Of a stretch of 64,000 nucleotides of DNA, positions 10,717 through 22,789 are shown piece by piece. Source of the DNA: Conus ventricosus. Lineage: Eukaryota > Mollusca > Gastropoda > Neogastropoda > Conidae. Positions within the stretch are counted from its first letter, which is position 1. Each line of letters begins with the position of its first letter. The position numbers were made by a program, and so were the translations under genes. The notes below the pieces were generated by a model. It was not told the origin of the DNA and did no database searches. It saw only the letters and a program-made list of their open reading frames with translations. The stretch lies in NCBI GenBank assembly GCA_018398815.1, contig CM031602.1, positions 98,429,280-98,493,279 of the forward strand, written 5' to 3'.

Positions 10717-10727
10717 GCGCGCGCACG

Positions 10728-10794
<67 letters not shown>

Positions 10795-10800
10795 GCACAC
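10651..10800. repeat. (CA)n microsatellite with an internal CG/CACG block
   Basis: CA dinucleotides with GCGCGCGCGCACGCACGC near 10714-10731, a Z-DNA-prone alternating purine-pyrimidine stretch. The right-arm counterpart is a TG run at 27624-27826 that lacks the CG block. 10800-11248 is unique sequence shared with the right arm, ending in a ~27 bp array. Confidence 0.96.
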
Positions 10801-11592
10801 ACATTCATACCCACACATTCACACACACTTTATTTGCAGGTCAGGCGCTTGAAGTTCCTGTAAAGTAGGCTCACTATGCTGTTGTTGAAAACTACTGCTG
10901 AGGAACAATTGTATTTCCTCACTTTGTCCACCCCTCTTACATCCCCTTACTATAACCCGCCACCCCCAACTCCAACACCACAACTACTCCCTCAGTTGAT
11001 CCATCACTTTGATCTCAACTCCAACATCACATAGAAATGAATGTTTTCACCATGTATCTTTTTGTGCAAGCTAACGTGGAGGAAGTCTCTATGGAGGCAA
11101 TGAAGTAGAACTCCGCCAGACTGGAGAAAGCATCACGCATAAAGGAAATGAGGTCAGCTCAGAGGACAGTTGCCTTGGTTAACAGTTGCAGACAACACAC
11201 ACCAGTCAAAGTCATGATGAACAGACACACCAGTCAAAGTCATGATGATCTGCGAAGATCCCTTTCTTCCATTAAGAAAGGGTGAAAACCGTAGTCGCAC
11301 CTTCTCGCCATGTTAATGTGGGTGTTTCCTCAGGGGGACATGGGGCAGGTTGGACGCAACCTCTGTTGTGACTAACGCGGCACGGGAGCAGACGACTGGC
11401 GCTATATTAAAACTAGATCCCGGCCTCTCCAATCAAGGAAAGCCGCAGGCTAAACCAGTCCAGATGGAGGAGTAAGGCCCCCACTGAGAAAGGAAGGAAC
11501 TCTGTGCAGGCCCACCGGCGCGTGGACACGCCCTGACACTGCTCCAAGCCTTACCCCAGCCATGGGATAAATAACAAGAGCCGAAGTCGGAT

Positions 11593-14434
11593 GTGCTGGT
11601 CCTGACTTGTCATGGGCGTAACGGCAGCACAACGCATCCCCGCTCACATGACAGACAACCTTGGAGAATCTCGATATGGTGCTCGACTGTTGAGGACCCG
11701 CCAGGGTGGAAGAGTGCCGGGCCCTGTGCCTCAAAGGGGCCCAACCAAAGCTACTGGTGGTCCCTGTGCCCGTTTTGTGGTAGCGCCAGACGGCGGGTGT
11801 CTCGGGTAAAAGCTACTGACTTTGACAGGAGGGAGGTGGAGCCAAGGCCATTGAAGATACTGCAGTGGAATGCTGAGGGAATTTCCAGGAAGAAGCTCCC
11901 CTTTACTGAAAGACTTCACAAAGAGGACATTGATGTTGCTTGTGTCCAGGAGACCCACCTTACAGAGAACCTTCGTTTCACAGTAAGAGGTTACCAGACC
12001 TACCGTGTGGACAGGGAAGGAAGACACAAAGATGGAATCCTCATCTTGGTGAAGAATCACATACCAGCGAAGCACATCACAGTGGATACTGAGGATCAGG
12101 CAGAAATCACTGGAGTTGAGATCACACTGCGGGAGAAACAGATCAGGATATACAATGTATACTGCCCATCAGATCGACAGCTCTCACTACATGCAATGAA
12201 TGTTCTACAGAACAGCTGCCTGGTTGTCGGCGACTTCAACAGCCACTCCACAAGCTGGGGATACAACGAAACAGACTCAAGAGGAGAGGAGGTAGAGGAC
12301 TGGCAGATTGACCAGCAACTACATCTAGTAAATCAAGCAGATGACCCCCCAACATTCTACTCACGCAGGTGGCTATCGTCAACAACACCAGACCCAGCCT
12401 TTGCCACCAACAATCTGCAGGCGAGCGCACAAAGAACAGTATTGGACCAGCTGGCAGGCAGCGATCACAAACCTGTGAAACTTTCCTTCGACCTCAACCA
12501 CCATCCTGAGGATTGCAGACCACTGCCCAGGTGGAACTACAGAAAAGCTAAATGGGAAGATTTCTCCATCCTCACTGACGAGTATGCCGCCAACATCAAT
12601 ACTCGTCAGAAAGATGCGAACAACATGACCAAGGCCTTCAATGCGACAATACTGAAAGCAGCCACAGAAACTATCCCAAGAGGAGCCAGAAAGAACTACA
12701 GGCCCTACTGGACTGAAGAACGCCAACAGCTGGAAGATCAAGCGAACGAAGCAAGAGAAAAGGCAGAGAAGGAACCATCAACAGAAAACAACATCAACCT
12801 GAAGGAAAGAACTGCCTTGTACAAAAAGGCCTTCATCCAGGCAGCAAGAACCAATTAACTGGAAAAGGAAAACAGAAAATCTCAATTTTGAGAAGGATGG
12901 AGCAAGACTGTGGAAACTTGCCAAAGCAATAAACGATGAAAGAATGTCAACTTCACCAATCGTTCTAGAAGACAACGGAGGGACCTTCACTGGAAAGCAG
13001 GCTGCAGACCACCTCATAAGCAGCTTTGAAAGGATCAGTAACATCAAAGTCCCAAAAGATAGAGAGAAGGAAGTGTTGGAACAACAGAAACACTACAAAG
13101 ACATGGACACAGAGGAAGAAGTGATGAAAGAACTCTTCTCAGAAAAAGAACTGAAGGAAGGGATAAAGCAGATGCAGAAAGAGAAATCACCAGGACCTGA
13201 TGGCATTATAAATGAGATGCTACAACACTTGGGACCATCAGCACAGAAAACCCTTCTTAATATCTTCAACGCCAGCTGGAAAAATGCATCAGTACCTCAG
13301 GCATGGAGAGATGCTATCATGATCCCGATTCACAAGAAAGGAAAAGACAAGACCAAGGCAGACAGCTTCAGACCCATAAGTCTGACCAGCTGCGTAGGGA
13401 AGCTCATGGAAAGGCTAATCAACAATAGCCTGACATGGTACCTGGAGAAAAAAAAAAGAGATCATTTCTGACAAGCAGGCAGGATTCAGGCAACACCGAT
13501 CCACTGAAGACCAGGTCACTTACATTGCGCAAGTACTGGAGGATGCACTACAAGACAAGAAGCATACCATTACAGTCTGGATCGACCTGGAAAAGGCCTT
13601 TGATAAAGTGTGGAAGAATGGGCTGAAGCTGAAGATGTACAAGTACGGTATCTCAGGTCTCATGTTCAAATGGATCAGCCAATACATGACCAACAGAAAA
13701 GCCCGGGTACAGAACAGAAGGCACCAAAGCAGACAGAAGATCATGAAGGAAGGCGTTCCACAGGGTGGAGTTCTCTCCCCTACGCTTTTCATCATCTTCA
13801 TGAACGACATCCTTGATGACATCCCTGCATGGATCCATGGTGCAATCTACGCAGACGATCTTGCCATTTGGTGCTCTGAGCAGTACATAACTACAGCCAC
13901 TGTAAGGATCCAGGAAGCCCTGAGGAAGATCGAGACATGGACAAAAAAGTGGCTCGTAACCATCAATGCCAGAAAAACCACATACACCATCTTCAGCCTG
14001 GCTACAAAAGAACAGAGTGCACGCCTCCAGGTGAATGGTCACGTCCTCCCACAGGATAAGTCACCCACTTACTTAGGAGTCACTTTTGACCCAGGATGAC
14101 TTGGAGACACCAGATTAACAAGTGCACAGAAAGAGCCAGGCTACGTTTGGCATTGATGAAGAAGTTATCAGGAACTTCCTGGGGAGCCGACCACAACATC
14201 CAGAAGAAAACTGTACCTGGGACGAGTTAGACCTGTCCTAGAATATGGTACAGCTGCCTGGGGGACAGCAGCCAAGACCAACCTAGACAAAGTTGGCAAG
14301 GTCCAGAACCAGGCGTCCAGGATCATCACTGGCGCTCTCAAATCAACCCCAATCCAAGCCATGGAAACTCTGGCAGGTCTTCAAAGCCTTGAAAGCAGGA
14401 GAGATGCCATAATCCTCTGTCACGACCGACGCCT
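11593..14434 (+). pseudogene. LINE-B ORF2 part 1: endonuclease and reverse transcriptase
   Basis: The first frame (11593-12858) holds the endonuclease from about residue 85: LKILQWNAEGISRKK, CVQETHL, GDFNSHSTSWG and AGSDHKPVKLS, all catalytic motifs kept. Upstream, SLCPFCGSARRRVS may be the tail of a Cys-rich finger. After a frame change near 12855 comes SPGPDGIINEML, SFRPISLTSCVGKLME; then, after an A10 run (13448-13457) that shifts frame, KQAGFRQHRSTEDQV, WIDLEKAFDKVW, GVPQGGVLSPTLF and YADDLAIW (about 13848). A third shift follows at 14095, then the thumb region (RVRPVLEYGTAAWG). Shifts at homopolymers suggest read errors, so the source element may be young. Confidence 0.92.
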
Positions 14435-16652
14435 TGAGGTCTGCCCTGACAGGATCGGTCTAAGTGGGAGTGAAGGGAGTGACTGACCTCACACGCCTCG
14501 CAAGAGCCCACACAAGAAAGATTACGATACAACACCCCATTTATTCACACCAGCAAAATAAACATTCCAACACACACACCATGCACAATCACAATCAAGC
14601 ACTCCAACACCCACAACTTGCACGATTTTAAATAAACATTTCACCATACGTCGTACACAATCACAATTACCGGCATTCAGGACTATGTTTAACTTTTACA
14701 CAATTATAAAGAAATCTTTTTAGCATCGATCCCTCCTAACACCGGCTGTGCGTCCACTCCACTGCCTCTGGCAGGCCTATGGGAGCCACCTGTCGCATAG
14801 GGCTCGAATCCGGGTCGGTTTCGCAGGGAGTCGCTCAAGCCGACACCCTGAATCACAAGCTGGCTGTTTGAAGAAAGAAGCGCTTTTGGCCCGGGGGGGG
14901 GGGGGGGGGGGGGGGAAAGTGGCGCTGTTACTGGAGGTCCTGGACGGGGGTCAGGGCCGGCAGTCTAAGACGGCGGGCTCCTCTACAGTCCACGGTCCCG
15001 ACCAGGGCGTGGGCCTCGAACCAGTGCGTTGGCACCATCCAGGCCGCAGGTCTCAGCCAGAGCGTGGCCTCAACCCTGCACGTGGCACCATCCAATCGGT
15101 GGTCCTCAGCCAGAGCGTGGCCTTCAACAGCAGTGGCACCATCCAAGTCGTGGTCTCAGCCAAGAGCGTGGCCTAACCACGACTGGCACCATCGTCCGTA
15201 TCCGGGGGTGATGCCCCGAAAGGGGGGGGGTAGGGGGGGGGAAACGTAGCTGGAGGAGAGGAAAAAGGAGGGGAAGGAAGAAGGAAGGAGGATGGAGGGA
15301 GAAGGAAAAAGGGTACTGGAAACCCGCCTGTCAGTACAGTCTGCCCATGCTGTCAAATTTAACAGCCACTCGCATGATGGGCGTGGGGAAAGAAGTCGAT
15401 TAAACGTCACTGGAAACCCATCGAATCAAGTCTTCTCACACGATGCAGGTAAAAGACTGCATTAAATCAACTGGTTATAAAAACAAATTGAATTATCTTC
15501 ACCCTTCTTCCACTACGTTTTACATTTTCCTTTCTTGGAATAAACCAAACACAGGACCATCGCTTAATAAATGCCCACCACACATTTGCAAATAATAATT
15601 CAACTGGCATATTTGTTCACATTTTATAAACACATTTCAAAATAAAACCAATCTCCAAACACGATCCGAACGAAAATCATGGTACGCACGCTCGCGGAAA
15701 CATAAAACTCGTTCTCCTTGCACACACAAACAGGACTGTGGCCGAAAGTAAGAGTCCGGCGAATGTTGACAGGGGCGGACGAGCGAGAGACCAAGCAAGT
15801 TCCGACCCTGATTCACAGTTCTTCCTTCCCACCGACTTACGCATCACCAGATGCATAAAACAGGAGAAAGAATTTTTGGAAATATTTTAGAATGGCAAGG
15901 TTAAAGATTGAAATTTACCAGAGAAAAAAGGTCTCAAACAATATTTCTCTTACAATTTCGAAAACAAAAAGACTATTTGCGCAAAAGAGTAGACTAAGCG
16001 ATAACAACAACAAACCAAAAACAAACAAACAAGAAAACTGGACTGCTTACCAGCTACCGTGGGTGACCAGAAGAGGCGGGTCAAACGACTCTCTCTTACC
16101 CTCTGTCCAGTCGAGAGGACAGAGGCGAAGATGCGGAAACAGAAGAAGTGATTGTCCCCTCCTACAGGGCCGACTGCAGGAATTGGAAAGTACTGACTGT
16201 TACTCTTCTGATGATACGGTGAGAACCAAGATGGAGCAGGCGCTCCAGAGACATCTTCCGCTCGAGTGAAGAAAACTAACCTACCTCAGCAATGGCAGCC
16301 ATACATGCCACGCTACGTACAGACGTGAGATTACTTAAACTAAAGAAATGAAGCACGTTTGGCGAAAGGTTAAAAAGACAGGCGAGGAGGACCGATAGCA
16401 AAATGTTCGAGAGAAATGTACCGGCCACCCGTGATCCTGCAGGAGAATAGCACGGGCGGTGGAAATTAGGAGAGAGAGAGAGAGAAAAGCAAACCGAAGT
16501 TGAGTATGGAACTACACCAAGGTTGCCTAACCGCACCACAAGCCAAATAAGGGACGGACGATACACGACAACAGACAACGACAATAAATATAATAAGTAA
16601 GTTCCGCACACCTTGATGGGTCTATCGTCGTGGCTCGTGATAACTCGTGACA
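14435..16652 (-). repeat. 3' LTR (minus orientation)
   Basis: It aligns along its length with 20487-22788. It contains a ~50 bp tandem repeat (14998-15190), a long G run (14891-14914) and another G-rich stretch (15220-15241). The tandem repeat has the recurring words AGCGTGGCCT and GGCACCATCC. Confidence 0.9.
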
Positions 16653-16664
16653 AACCCCCCTTCT
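16653..16664 (-). promoter_or_regulatory. Polypurine tract
   Basis: The minus strand reads AGAAGGGGGGTT immediately before the TGTCACGAG start of the 3' LTR. This is the expected position and composition for the plus-strand DNA primer and independently fixes the element's orientation. Confidence 0.8.
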
Positions 16665-18099
16665 AAAAGCATTCTGTTTCTCTGTGATACAGTGCTCTCT
16701 TTGAAACCTTGACGGCATGTGCAAATTCACAACAATGGGACCGAACCCAACTCTCTGTGCTCGACAGAGTACGGGGGAATCCAATACTAAACATTCCACG
16801 ATAGAAATTACACAGGGAATAACATAATACTACATTTATCAAACAACCTATGCGAACTTCCCACCATGAAAAGTAACAATCCGAAACCTTTGTGATTCAC
16901 TACCGTTAACATCCACTGAAGTGAAAACTGGTCACTACACCTGATACCAGGAGACCAAAGGGGATATAACCCTGGTTGAGGGGAAGTTGTCCCTCTGACT
17001 GATTTTCCATGTGACTAACTCGGGAGCTCGGCTATGATTGTCTGCATCCGTATACAGGAAACCTTGATATGACGGAGAAAGTGAACGATGACTCTGCTGC
17101 TAATCTCCTAAACTCATGAGTCGTCTGACTGACTGGACGGATCAGGGCCAGGCACTGAAGTGGATGAATGATGCGCTCTCCAGTACAAAACTTCCGGCCG
17201 TACTTCTTTTGGGGCACGCCAGTGCGCGTACCAAATCTGCCGAGAGAGTCTGCAACAGTAGGGCATCGTTAGGTCCCTAGGCGGGACATCCTTTGGGTAT
17301 CGACTCGCAGATTCTACCACTACCGAAGTTGTAGCGGTGACCGCGGTTCGGATGGAGGATTAATGGGTCCCACCAGGTCGACCCAACCTTGCTGTAATGG
17401 CTCCCACCAGTGGCTTGACCCTAGGGGAAACGTCTATCAAGCGACCCTTAGGCGTTGTCCGTTGGCAGGTATCGCGATCTGTGGCAGTTCTGCATTAACC
17501 TGTGTGTTATCCCTGGACAGAAGTGTCTTGTCTCACCGCTCGAGTGTCCGTTTTTGATCCCATATGACCTGCCATAGGTGAATCAGGGCTGCCGGAGAAA
17601 GACTCCTCTCAAGCTTTGGGGAAAACAAGTGTTGGGCCACACGATCTGCCCTGAGGGCATCCTAAAGAGGATCCCTTGTGGTAGCTTGAAGCTCACCTTG
17701 GCGTGTTGGGCCAGGATGAAGCGGGGACGATTTATACCAGTTGCGCAGGCGTTTGGACTTCCAAGTCCCTGGAGGGGACTGAAGACGAACAATGGAAGAG
17801 GATCCGGCCCCCTCTAGCAAGAACCTCGTCAAGAGATCGGCTTAAGAACGGGACGCAAATTCCTGTTCCTGCCTCTTTGCTTTGGCGGTGTGGTGACTCC
17901 CACACACGCCTGTACGGGGCAGATCCGTAGACACGGGACTGACTGCGTCATTTGCGAAGGTGATAGTAATTCCCTTTGATAAGGGAATACAGAGGTCGCT
18001 CCACCGCGATGGCCCATACTTCGCCACAGGATAGTAGGGGGGGTGGAGATAGAAGAAACGAGTACTGAAGGACGGGTGGAGGTAAAACCAGCCTCCAAA

Positions 18100-19400
18100 C
18101 CGCCTCATTCGTAATGGCGCCCCCGCCGGGCCTTAGAGGAAAACTAACTCCTTATCCTCAAGAGTGTTGGTATTGCTACGAATCCCTGATGTGTAGACCA
18201 AGGAGGGAACCCAACAACAGAGAGAATCACTGGGCACTCTGTACCACCGAAGAAGTAGCTGGGACTTGGAACCCACGTTTGCCGAGGACGAGGACGTTGT
18301 AAGGACTAGCCCCACGACTACCAGCGGCTTTTAAGGACCAATCTTTCCTAATGTGGCCCGGACGACCACAAAGAAAACAAAACCGGGGTGCTGAATTCCC
18401 CGATGAACTGGCCTGCCTTGTTCACCCCGCTAGCAGTTGTCGGGCCTTACCGGCCCACCTAAATCTGTGGAAGGGCTTCCTCTCCGTATCTGGGCGATGC
18501 CCATAAGCCCTGCGAGCTTCAGCACAAAACCTCAGCAGTGTGAATCGCAGCCGCGAAAATCCGAGGTGTGTCTCGCCTATCGATCCTCAACTCTGGGGGA
18601 CAACTAGTGTTGGTGAGCTGTTCAATGAGGATAGTTCCTCCAGCTCCAACTTGGCATCTGACGGCCAGTACCCTAGCGTTTTGCGCAGCCTATCACCAAA
18701 CTGCCACGAAGTCTCGTCGTTATTTCTTCTTCATGGACCTGAACTTTCCTCATGTTCGTCTCTGGGGTATAGTGGGGATAACGCTTACGCAGAGCCAACT
18801 GCATGTCTGAATAAGACGCACTTCATTTAGAGTGAGCACACTTCTCCCTTGCGCACCAGGATAATATCCAGAAAAAAGGGTGCAATAGCCTTTTGTTCCT
18901 CAGAAATTGGTATGAACTAGCAACGTGTCTCAAAATGGATCTAGTAACATTCAATGTCCTCACTAGGTCTGAACGCTGGAAGATTTACTTTGGGTCTCTA
19001 CTCTTATCACCCTGCTGGTGATTATACTCCCTGACTTACAGGTTGGAGAGACGCGAAAGACGTTGTTCCATCTCCTCCCTACGCAGAGCCTCCATCTGTT
19101 AGTTCTTCCCTACGGAGGGCAGCCTCTTCCCTAACGCTGAGCAGCCTCCTCTCTACGCAGAGCCTCGATCCTATCCAACTCTTCCCTTACGAAGGGCTTC
19201 CTGGCCTAACCGCACTTCTCTTCGCTGAGCAGCTCTTCCCCTACGGAAAGGGATTCTGCCTGGATGAATCCTCCCATCGTTGCTGCTCTAGGAACATCAG
19301 GACCGGAGGTGTATTGTACTGGCGGGGGTTCACCACTCCCGAACACGGGTGGATGGACCATCTGACCCGTACCCACGGGTCTTTACTTTTTCCATGAGGA
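18100..19400 (-). pseudogene. Gag-like region: coiled coil and CCHC zinc knuckle
   Basis: Minus-strand reading. At about 19260-19070 short segments such as REELDRIEALRREEA form an Arg/Glu/Leu-rich coiled coil typical of Gag from some metazoan Gypsy-like elements. At 18379-18338 the reading is CFLCGRPGHIRKDW, a nucleocapsid CCHC knuckle in which the final Cys is Trp. The frame is broken repeatedly, so no single protein can be drawn. Downstream (18100-17000, minus) the codons show no motif I can assign to protease, RT or integrase. Gag packages the element RNA; a gag-only element would depend on another element's Pol. Confidence 0.65.
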
Positions 19401-20442
19401 AAGTCCAGGGTCATATCCTTACGAGGGGAAGCATGGAGAATAGAGGGCCTTTGTTTCTGCGACTCACAGAAAGCCCACAGTGCTTCGCTATACTCTGACG
19501 CTTCCGAGGCGAAGTTGCCAGTCGGGGGTCTTCAGAGGAAAATCCCCTAGCGAAGACAGAAGTGAAAGTATCGCTGGGACTACCTGCTATAGCACTGGAA
19601 TAAGTAGAAGTTACCGTAGTCGATGTACTGGTACATTAATAGTAGGACTACAGTAAACTTTTGAATACCTTATTCTTCGACGCAACGCGTCGCCACACAC
19701 CAGCCGCCGGACCGTCGCCATGCAACAATATCCTCGGGTTTTCATATACAGGGGAAAAGGACAATCACTAGAAAAAAAAAAAATATTTTTAGGGGCGTGT
19801 GTATATGGTGTATGTGGTGTGTGTGCGTGTGTGCGGACAAGTTCGCTGCTACCACTCTGGCAAACCACCGCGCTCTACAGCACGGCTAAACTGTGGCGTG
19901 GTGGGGCTCACCGAAAAAAAAAAAAAAAACAAAACCAAAATACTATGTCGCTGCCCCCACTCTGGCAACACCGCGCTCCACAGCACGAGCAACAGTGCGG
20001 TGGGGCTGGCCGGAAAAAAAACAACCCAATGGCAAAACGGAATCCGGAGAGAGAGAAAAAAAAAAGGGACACTAAGTCCGATACAACCACTGTACTCAAT
20101 AAACCCGTAATAAAAAAAAAAAAAATCTGGTTTGACTTACAAAACAGGAATGGCTGAATGGCGGCCACACAGAGGGCAAGACTTACGGCCCGATCTGCGT
20201 GAGGTACCCGCGGATGGGAAAGAGGTCTCGGACGCGGTCGACTCCCCTTCGTCTCGACTCGACCCCCCTCAGTCACGCCGGATGTTCCAACGGGCCACAA
20301 ACAGGACTCCCTTCACGCTAGATGTCACCCAGCCAACCACCCACGAACAAACACGACAAATGACTAAAAATATACAAAACAGACACAAAACTCAAACAGG
20401 TACCCTCCACGAAATCGAGTAGAGACAGCCAGAGCCCTTCAC

Positions 20443-20459
20443 AATCCGGTCGAGCCCCA
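20443..20459 (-). promoter_or_regulatory. Candidate primer binding site, tRNA-Pro type
   Basis: The minus strand reads TGGGGCTCGACCGGAT, close to the complement of the animal tRNA-Pro 3' end (TGGGGGCTCGTCCGGGAT), differing by two run-length deletions and one substitution. It lies 27 bases inside the internal region instead of directly next to the LTR end, which is unusual; either the LTR border is misjudged or the element has a displaced site. Confidence 0.55.
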
Positions 20460-20486
20460 ACAATTTGTCAAGGGGGACCGGACCCC

Positions 20487-22788
20487 TGAGGTCTGCCCCT
20501 GACAGGATCGGTCTAAGTGGGAAGTGAAGGGGAGTGACTGACCTCACACGCCTCGCAAGAGCCACAAGAAAGATTACGATTACAACACCCTTTTATTCAC
20601 ACCAGCCAAAATAAACAATTACAACAAAACACCATGCACGATCCAATCAAGCTTTCCAACGCACACAACATGCACAATCACAATCAAGCACTCAACACAT
20701 ACAAACATGCACGTTATAAATAAAACATTTCACCTTACGACGTACAAATCACAATTACAGCATTCCTGCACAATGTAACATATACACAATTGCGTAAAGA
20801 AACATTTTTAGCATCGATCCCTCCTAAACCCTTGGCGTGAGTTCAACACCCCTGCCTCTGGAAGGCCTACTGGGAGCACCTGTGTCGCACTAGGTGCTCG
20901 AACCGGGTCGGTTCTCGCGGGTGTCCGCTCAAAGCCGACACCCTCGACTCAAACAAGCAGGCAGTGAAGAGCGTATGTCCCGGGGGGGGGTGGGGAGGGG
21001 GGGGGGGGGGGTGGGGGGGAGAAAGAAGAAAGTGGCGCTGTTTACTCGGAGGTCCTGGACGGGGGGTCGGGCCGGCCAGTCAAGACGGCGGGTCTCTCTA
21101 CAGTGCACTGTCCCGACCTGGGCGTGGGCCTCGAACCAGTGCGTGGCCACCATAAAGTCCGCGGTCTCAGCAGAGCGTGGCATCAAACAGCTCGTAGGCA
21201 CATCCATTCCGCTGGTCTCACCTGAGCGTGGCCTCAAACCAGCACGTGGCACCTCCAGTTCCGTGGTCTCAGCCAGAGCGTGCGCCTGGCATCAACCAGC
21301 ACGTGGGCCCATCCAGTCCTGTACTCGGGGTGAAGCCCCCGAAAGGGGGGGGGGGTGGGCGGGGCCTCGGGGGGGGGGGAAAGGTAGCTGGGAGGACCGA
21401 GGAAAAAAAAAAGGGAGGGAGAAGAAGGTAGGAGGAAGGATAAAAAAAGAAAAAGGGTACTGGGAACCCCGCGTCAGTAAAGTCTGACCCATGCTGTCAA
21501 ATCTTAAACAGCACTCTGCATGATGGGCGAGGGGAAGTCTATTATAACGCACAAGTTACCCATCGAATCAAGTCTTCTCATCACCGATTGCAGGTAAAAG
21601 ACTGCATTTAAATCAACTGGTTATAAAAACAAATATGAATTATCTTCACCCTTCTCTCACTGCTCGTTTAACATTTTCCTTTCTTAAGGGAAATAAACCA
21701 ACAAGCGACCATCGCTTATAATAACTGCCACCACATTTGCAAATAATAATTCAATGGATAATTGTCAACAATTTTATAATATCACATTTCAAATTAACAC
21801 AAATCTCCCAACACGGCATCGAACGACAAATCATGCGTACGCACGCTCGCGAACATAAAACTCGTTCTCCTTGCACACACAAACAGGGACAGTGGCCGAA
21901 CGAAAGTAAGAGTCTGGCGATGTGACAGGGGCGGACGAGCGAGACCAAGCAAGTCGACCCTGAATTCACCAGGTTCTCTCCTTCCCCACCGACTACGCAT
22001 CACAAGATGCAATAAACAGGAGAAGAATTTTGGAAATAATTTAGAATGGCAAGGTTAAAGATTGAATTAACCAGAGAAAAGGTCTCAAACAATATTTCTC
22101 TTACAATTTCGAAAACAAAGAAAATTGCGCAAAAGAGGAGGACTAAGCCGACTAACTACAACAAACCAAAACATAAAAACCACGAACCTGATGCTGTCCA
22201 GCTACCGTGGTTGACCCAGAAGAGGCGGGTCAAACGACTCTCTCTACCATTGTCCAGTCGAGAGGACAGAAAGGGAAGATGCGGAACACAGAAGAGTGAT
22301 GTCCTCTCCTACAGGCCCGACTGCTGAGTTGAAAGTACTGGACTCTACTCTCGATGATTCGGTTGAAGAACCAAGGACTGGAGCAGCGTCAGTAGAGACA
22401 TCTTCCTCTCGAGTGAAGAACTAAACCTCCTCAGCAATGGCGGGCCAAAATGCAGTACGTCCAGAGTGTAGGCATACTTCAAACAAAAAGAATTGAAGCA
22501 CGGTGCGACAGGTTAAAAAGACAGGCGGAATTGAGGCCGATAGACAGAAAGTCGGAGAGGAAAGGTACGGCCACCCGTGAACCTGCAGGATGAATAGCAC
22601 TGGGCGGTGGAATTAGAGAAGGAGAGAGAGAGAAAGCAAACCGAAGTTGAGTGAACTACACCAAGGTGAAACCGCACCACAAGCCACACTAAGGGACGGA
22701 TACACGACAACAGCAACGACAATAATTAAATAAGTATTCCGCCACCTAGATGGGTCACACGTGTAGGCCTCGTGACAAACTCGTGACT
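20487..22788 (-). repeat. 5' LTR (minus orientation)
   Basis: The second copy of the long terminal repeat, slightly longer than the first. The internal ~50 bp tandem repeat (21118-21320) has about one more unit, and the G-rich stretches are longer. Differences between the LTRs are mostly single-base indels, so divergence-based dating is unsafe without polishing. Confidence 0.9.
21118..21320 (+). repeat. ~50 bp tandem repeat within the 5' LTR (counterpart 14998-15190)
   Basis: Units with GGTCTCAGC, AGCGTGGCCTCAAACCAGCA and GTGGCACCATCC. About five units here and four in the other LTR. In a retroelement LTR such arrays often lie in the promoter/enhancer section; that role here is inference. 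Confidence 0.85.
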
Positions 22789-22789
22789 T

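Larger units (their letters stand above)
14435..22788 (-). mobile_element. Gag-only LTR retrotransposon with ~2.2 kb LTRs, nested in LINE-B
   Basis: Two long direct repeats (14435-16652 and 20487-22788) flank 3.8 kb. On the minus strand the LTR starts TGTCACGAG and ends GCAGACCTCA, the usual TG...CA. Just upstream of the minus-strand 3' LTR lies a polypurine tract (AGAAGGGGGG), and downstream of the 5' LTR a tRNA-Pro-like primer site. The interior has a Gag-like coiled coil and a CCHC knuckle but no recognisable RT, RNase H or integrase, so it is probably non-autonomous. Removing it leaves the LINE frame continuous, with a GCCT/TCCT target repeat of about 4 bases. LTRs this long exceed those of most Ty3/Gypsy elements. 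Confidence 0.87.

Noticed and set aside
17000..18300. Search for protease, RT or integrase in the LTR element interior
   Set aside because: No DTG/DSG with context, no YxDD box, no HHCC or DDE pattern could be read on the minus strand; weak hydrophobic segments were not enough.
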